A stretch of DNA of 52,269 bases. It comes from Hydrogenophaga intermedia (lineage in GTDB: Bacteria; Pseudomonadota; Gammaproteobacteria; Burkholderiales; Burkholderiaceae_C). The notes under the pieces were generated by a model. It was not told the origin of the DNA. It worked only from the letters and a program-made list of their open reading frames with translations, and ran no database searches. Position 1 is the stretch's first letter, and each line of letters begins with the position of its first letter. This document shows, one piece after another, positions 49,637 to 52,269 of the stretch. The DNA lies in the NCBI RefSeq assembly GCF_000723405.1, contig NZ_CCAE010000033.1, positions 1-52,269 of the forward strand, in the 5' to 3' direction. The position numbers and the translations under genes were made by a program.

Positions 49637-50695
49637 CTAGCCCTCCAGCAGCGCGACAAGCTGCACGGTGCCAAGGTCGGCCTCGAACTCCTGGCCGTCA
49701 TCCTCGTACTTGAGCCAGGCCCAGCCCTCGGCCGGCGGCCGGCGGTTGAGGATCAGGCGGGCAGGGCGGTCGTCGTGCTTGACCTGGATGATCGCCTTCT
49801 TGAGCCTGTCCGGGTCGGGTTCCTTCGGCTCCTTTCCCTTGGCGTCATCCTGCGAGCCTTGCTCGCCTTCGCCGTCCTCGCCATCGGTCTTGCCGGTGAA
49901 GGCATCGACGGTGTTGGGATCGCGGTCGCCCTCCTGGTTGCGCTTGTCCTCCAGGTACTCGCGCAACAGCTTGACCGATCCGCGCGTCAGCTCCTGGCTG
50001 TCGTCGGCCAGCCACGCACCCACTTCCTCGGGGTTCTTCTTGAAGGCTGTCACCAGCTCGTTGATGACAGTCACATCCTTGGCGCGGCCGGTGTTGAACG
50101 CCTGGGCAATCGGCTCGGGCAAGTCCAGCAGCGTGACGTGCTGCGTGACGAACGCCGGCGACTTGCCGATCTCCTTGGCGATCTCCGACTTCTTCTTGCC
50201 CTTCGCCAGCTCGCGGCCGATGAAGTCCGCGATCTCGCGGGCCGTCAGCTCGTTGCGTTGCAGGTTCTCGATTACCTGGTCGGCCTCGTTGTAGTCGTTG
50301 TCGATGAAGGCCGGAATGGTGGTCTTTTCGGCCCACTTCGAGCCACGGTAGCGCCTCGCGCCGTGGTTGATGAGGTAGCGGCCCGGAACATCCGGGTTGT
50401 CGCGCACGCTGATGGGCGACTTCACGCCGCGCAGCTTGATCGTCTCCCCGATCTCGGCGATGGACTCCGGCGTGAAGCCGGGGTTGTCCGCCGTGCGCGG
50501 CTGATGCGGGTCTTCGTCGATGAGGTCAAGCGGCAGTTCCTGGGGGCCTCCAGGGGCCGCATTCGCGGCCTGTGGCTCGTCCAGCAGGCTCGACAGGTCG
50601 CCGAGGCCATCCAGGCCCAGCCCGCCGCCCTTGGGCTTCTCTGCGGCCGCTTGCGGGGCCTTCTTCTTGGCGTTGGTCTTTACGGCGCTGGTCAT
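49637..50695 (-). CDS. korB: KorB, global repressor and ParB-type partition protein
   Basis: KorB, 352 residues from MTSAVKTNAKKK (50695). ParB family: the N-terminal domain has QPRTADNPGFTPESI and YLINHGARRYRG, the CTP-binding ParB motifs; the helix-turn-helix is KSEIAKEIGKSPAFVTQHVTLLDL; the C-terminal dimerisation domain ends EFEADLGTVQLVALLEG. It binds the O_B sites, of which twelve perfect copies exist on this plasmid, repressing several operons and, with IncC, acting in partition. ATGA overlap with incC. Confidence 0.96.
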   Translation of the reverse strand: MTSAVKTNAKKKAPQAAAEKPKGGGLGLDGLGDLSSLLDEPQAANAAPGGPQELPLDLIDEDPHQPRTADNPGFTPESIAEIGETIKLRGVKSPISVRDNPDVPGRYLINHGARRYRGSKWAEKTTIPAFIDNDYNEADQVIENLQRNELTAREIADFIGRELAKGKKKSEIAKEIGKSPAFVTQHVTLLDLPEPIAQAFNTGRAKDVTVINELVTAFKKNPEEVGAWLADDSQELTRGSVKLLREYLEDKRNQEGDRDPNTVDAFTGKTDGEDGEGEQGSQDDAKGKEPKEPDPDRLKKAIIQVKHDDRPARLILNRRPPAEGWAWLKYEDDGQEFEADLGTVQLVALLEG

Positions 50696-51774
50696 TGCGC
50701 GATCTCCATCTTCGTGAATACGTAATCCGCCAGGGCGCGCACTTCCTGGGTGGCCTTGCGCGCGGCGGTTTTCTTGATCTTCCACACCGGCATCTGCTCG
50801 CCCAGCGCCTCCGCGATGCTGTCTCGCGCGCCGACACTGAACGGCAAGATCAGTTGCGGGTATGCCTGCTGCAAGGTCGCCAGGTTGCTGACGTGGCGCG
50901 GCTTCCGCGCGTCCACCTTGTTGGGCACCATGCCAAGGAAGCGCAGCTTCGGGTTCTGCTTGCGCAGGTTGCCGATGATGGCAACCATCTTCTTCATGCC
51001 CTGCAAGCTGTACGCCTCCATTTCGACCGGCGAAAGCATGTAGTCGGCGGCCAGCACGGCCGCCGTCATGGCGACGCCAAGGGAAGGGGCGGTGTCGATC
51101 AGGCATACGTCGAAGAACTCGCCCAGCGCCTCGATGCTGGCCCGCAGCGCGCCGGCGGCCTGGGCCAAGTCCATCTTGTCCAGGTTGGCCAGGCTGGCAT
51201 CGGCCGCGATCAACGTCAGGCCGTCGTCCTCGCGGCCAGCGAACCAGGCTCGCAGCTCGTCGCCGCCGGCGGTGAACATGCGACTGGCGGGATAGCCCGA
51301 ATCGTGGCCGGCCAGCGTCCAGCTTGCATTGCCCTGGGTGTCCAGGTCGATCACTGCAACCCGAAGGCCGCGCTCCTGGAAGTCGAACGCCAGGTGGCAG
51401 GTTGCGAACGTCTTGCCTTGACCGCCTTTCTGAATTGCAGTGACCAGTGTTTTCATGAGTTGGGTTCCTGTTTCCTCTTTCCCTTGGCGTCGGCTTCCCA
51501 ACGCTTGACGATGAACGCTTGATGCTCCGGCAGTACCGCCGTCACTCGCTCGAAGCCCTGCGGGAGCACTTCCCCCGCCACTGCCCATACGCGACTGACC
51601 GCCTGCGATACCGCCCCCTTGGTTAGCCCCAGCGAGGCCACAAACTCGGCCTGGGGCCTTCCATCGACCAGCACGCCGCGCGCTATGTCGATGGTCTGTT
51701 GCCCGATCTCCAGGCCCTTGATCGCCGCCTGGAATTGGGCTTCGGTTAGCCGTTTCTTCATGGAGAACACCCAT
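50692..51774 (-). CDS. incC: IncC, ParA-type partition ATPase
   Basis: IncC, ParA homologue partnering KorB. The long form starts at 51774 (MGVLHEETANRSP) and overlaps korA in another frame; the short form starts at 51456 (MKTLVTAIQKGGQGKT, 254 residues). IncP plasmids make both. Deviant Walker A KGGQGKT lies just after the short start; VIDLDTQGNASWTL and CLIDTAPSLGVAMTAAVLAADY give the other motifs; MKKMVAIIGNLRKQNPK follows. ATGA overlaps with korA (at the short start) and with korB. Confidence 0.94.
   Translation of the reverse strand: MGVLHEETANRSPIPGGDQGPGDRATDHRHSARRAGRWKAPGRVCGLAGANQGGGIAGGQSRMGSGGGSAPAGLRASDGGTAGASSVHRQALGSRRQGKEETGTQLMKTLVTAIQKGGQGKTFATCHLAFDFQERGLRVAVIDLDTQGNASWTLAGHDSGYPASRMFTAGGDELRAWFAGREDDGLTLIAADASLANLDKMDLAQAAGALRASIEALGEFFDVCLIDTAPSLGVAMTAAVLAADYMLSPVEMEAYSLQGMKKMVAIIGNLRKQNPKLRFLGMVPNKVDARKPRHVSNLATLQQAYPQLILPFSVGARDSIAEALGEQMPVWKIKKTAARKATQEVRALADYVFTKMEIAQ
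51453..51761 (-). CDS. korA: KorA, global repressor
   Basis: KorA, 102 residues from MKKRLTEAQFQAAIKG (51761). The helix-turn-helix AEFVASLGLTKGAVSQAVSRVW binds GTTTAGCTAAAC sites at korA, trfA, kfrA, kleA and klcA. The C-terminal part PQGFERVTAVLPEHQAFIVKRW is a dimerisation segment shared with TrbA and found in KlcB. The gene overlaps incC long-form translation in another frame. Promoter at 51834-51862. An exact ACGCCAAGGGAAAG copy encodes part of the tail (ADAKGK). Confidence 0.95.
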   Translation of the reverse strand: MKKRLTEAQFQAAIKGLEIGQQTIDIARGVLVDGRPQAEFVASLGLTKGAVSQAVSRVWAVAGEVLPQGFERVTAVLPEHQAFIVKRWEADAKGKRKQEPNS

Positions 51775-51833
51775 ATAAACTCCACACCCGGTTGTTGAAC
51801 AAAAGGCGGTTCCAGCCGCCGACCATGTGCAGA

Positions 51834-51862
51834 AGTTTAGCTAAACTCGCCGGGTGCGTCAA
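51834..51862 (-). promoter_or_regulatory. korA promoter
   Basis: Minus-strand -35 TTGACG (51862-51857), 17-bp spacer, -10 TAAACT (51839-51834), overlapped by the KorA operator at 51835-51846. Confidence 0.92.
51835..51846. promoter_or_regulatory. KorA operator at korA
   Basis: GTTTAGCTAAAC, perfect, covering the -10. Confidence 0.95.
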
Positions 51863-51866
51863 GCGT

Positions 51867-51879
51867 TTTAGCGGCTAAA
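51867..51879. promoter_or_regulatory. KorB operator O_B at korA
   Basis: TTTAGCGGCTAAA, perfect, between the kleF stop and the korA -35. Confidence 0.95.
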
Positions 51880-51881
51880 AA

Positions 51882-52269
51882 TCATTCCTTCTTGGCGTCA
51901 TCCGCATACAGCTCGGCCAGGCGCTTGAGGTCGTCGGGGCCTTGCTGAACCTCGATCACCCGCATGCCGTAGCGCCCCATCTGCGATGCGGCGCGCGAAA
52001 CTGCGAGCTGCTGCGCGTGGTCGGCGCTCACGAAGAACGTCATCAGCGGCCCCACGGTGCGCGTGCCGCCGCTCGCAAAGCACACGTCGAACGAACCCCC
52101 ATGTACGTGCGGATCGACGCCTTCAACGAGACGCCAGGGGTCAAGGCCCCATTCCTCGGATTGCGCGCTGTACCAATAGGCCGGCGCATCGCCGTTCAAG
52201 TCGCTGGCCGCGTACTCGCGCACCAGGACAGCCACGCGGCCCGTGGTCGGCTCCACGAAGCCCGGCGGG
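51882..52269 (-). CDS. kleF: KleF, main part (5' end lies at 1-100)
   Basis: C-terminal and central part of KleF. On the circle the gene runs from ATG at 100-98 through position 1 to 52192 and ends at 51882. Bases 52193-52269 duplicate 1-77. The protein is soluble-looking: VLVREYAASDLNGDAPAYWYS, GLDPWRLVEGVDPHVHGGSFDVCFASGGTR-type core, ending LYADDAKKE. Last gene of the kle operon, two bases from the korA KorB operator. Biochemical role unknown. Confidence 0.85.
   Translation of the reverse strand, partial: PPGFVEPTTGRVAVLVREYAASDLNGDAPAYWYSAQSEEWGLDPWRLVEGVDPHVHGGSFDVCFASGGTRTVGPLMTFFVSADHAQQLAVSRAASQMGRYGMRVIEVQQGPDDLKRLAELYADDAKKE
52193..52269. repeat. Terminal redundancy, right copy
   Basis: Identical to bases 1-77; see left copy. 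Confidence 0.97.

Noticed and set aside
49586..50725. 379-codon plus-strand ORF opposite korB
   Set aside because: Begins in the terminator and mirrors korB; no supporting motif.

Overview
The window is a complete circular IncP-1 plasmid of the beta type, linearised inside kleF. Bases 1-77 are repeated exactly at 52193-52269, so the circle is 52,192 bp and kleF is split by the cut. IncP-1 plasmids are broad-host-range and self-transmissible, found mainly in beta- and gammaproteobacteria, so the sequence names the plasmid group but not the host. The backbone is recognised from its gene order, from operators for KorA (GTTTAGCTAAAC), KorB (TTTAGCSGCTAAA) and KorC, from TrfA iterons (TGACACTTGAGGGGC), and from a TraI-type oriT.

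Layout. 1-3197 (minus): kleF, kleE, a small ORF in the kleB position, kleA, korC, klcB, a 72-codon ORF and klcA. 3370-3901 (plus): a DinJ/YafQ-type toxin-antitoxin pair. 3902-4900: oriV with its iteron cluster, AT-rich stretch and DnaA boxes. 4901-13150: an 8,250-bp Tn21-subgroup mercury transposon (merR-TPADE, EAL/DUF3330 gene, res, tnpR, tnpA) with intact 38-bp ends and a 5-bp duplication TGGAA. 13156-15151: the last iteron, a repeat array, trfA and ssb. 15260-28723 (plus): trbA and trbB-P, the mating-pair apparatus. 28739-32260: upf30.5-type OmpA-like gene, then a module with an adenine methylase, a ParA-type serine recombinase, a 69-codon ORF and an ACR3/BASS-like transporter. 32318-45099 (minus): traC-D-E-F-G-H-I-J and a small gene. 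45190-45240: oriT. 45464-47048 (plus): traK-L-M. 47221-51761 (minus): kfrC, kfrB, kfrA, korB, incC and korA, leading back to kleF.

How it works together. TrfA fires oriV. KorA, KorB, KorC, TrbA and KfrA repress replication, maintenance and transfer promoters through operators visible here: twelve exact KorB sites and five KorA-type sites. IncC and KorB form the ParA/ParB partition pair. TraI, TraJ and TraK process oriT; TraG couples the relaxosome to the Trb type IV secretion system; TraF matures the TrbC pilin; TraC primes the transferred strand. The transposon gives narrow-spectrum inorganic mercury resistance (no merB is present).

Most notable non-genic signals. (1) Twenty hairpin units of about 20 bp, most of them followed directly by a 6-bp palindrome that reads as a restriction-site hexamer. 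They lie in five clusters: inside klcB, after trfA, before the methylase gene, after traC, and between traM and kfrC. (2) A scattered motif, ACGCCAAGGGAAAG, with six exact 14-bp copies and about twenty relatives (ACGCCAAG plus a purine tract) in unrelated genes and intergenic DNA of the backbone. Both look like DNA-level signals that the gene annotation does not explain.
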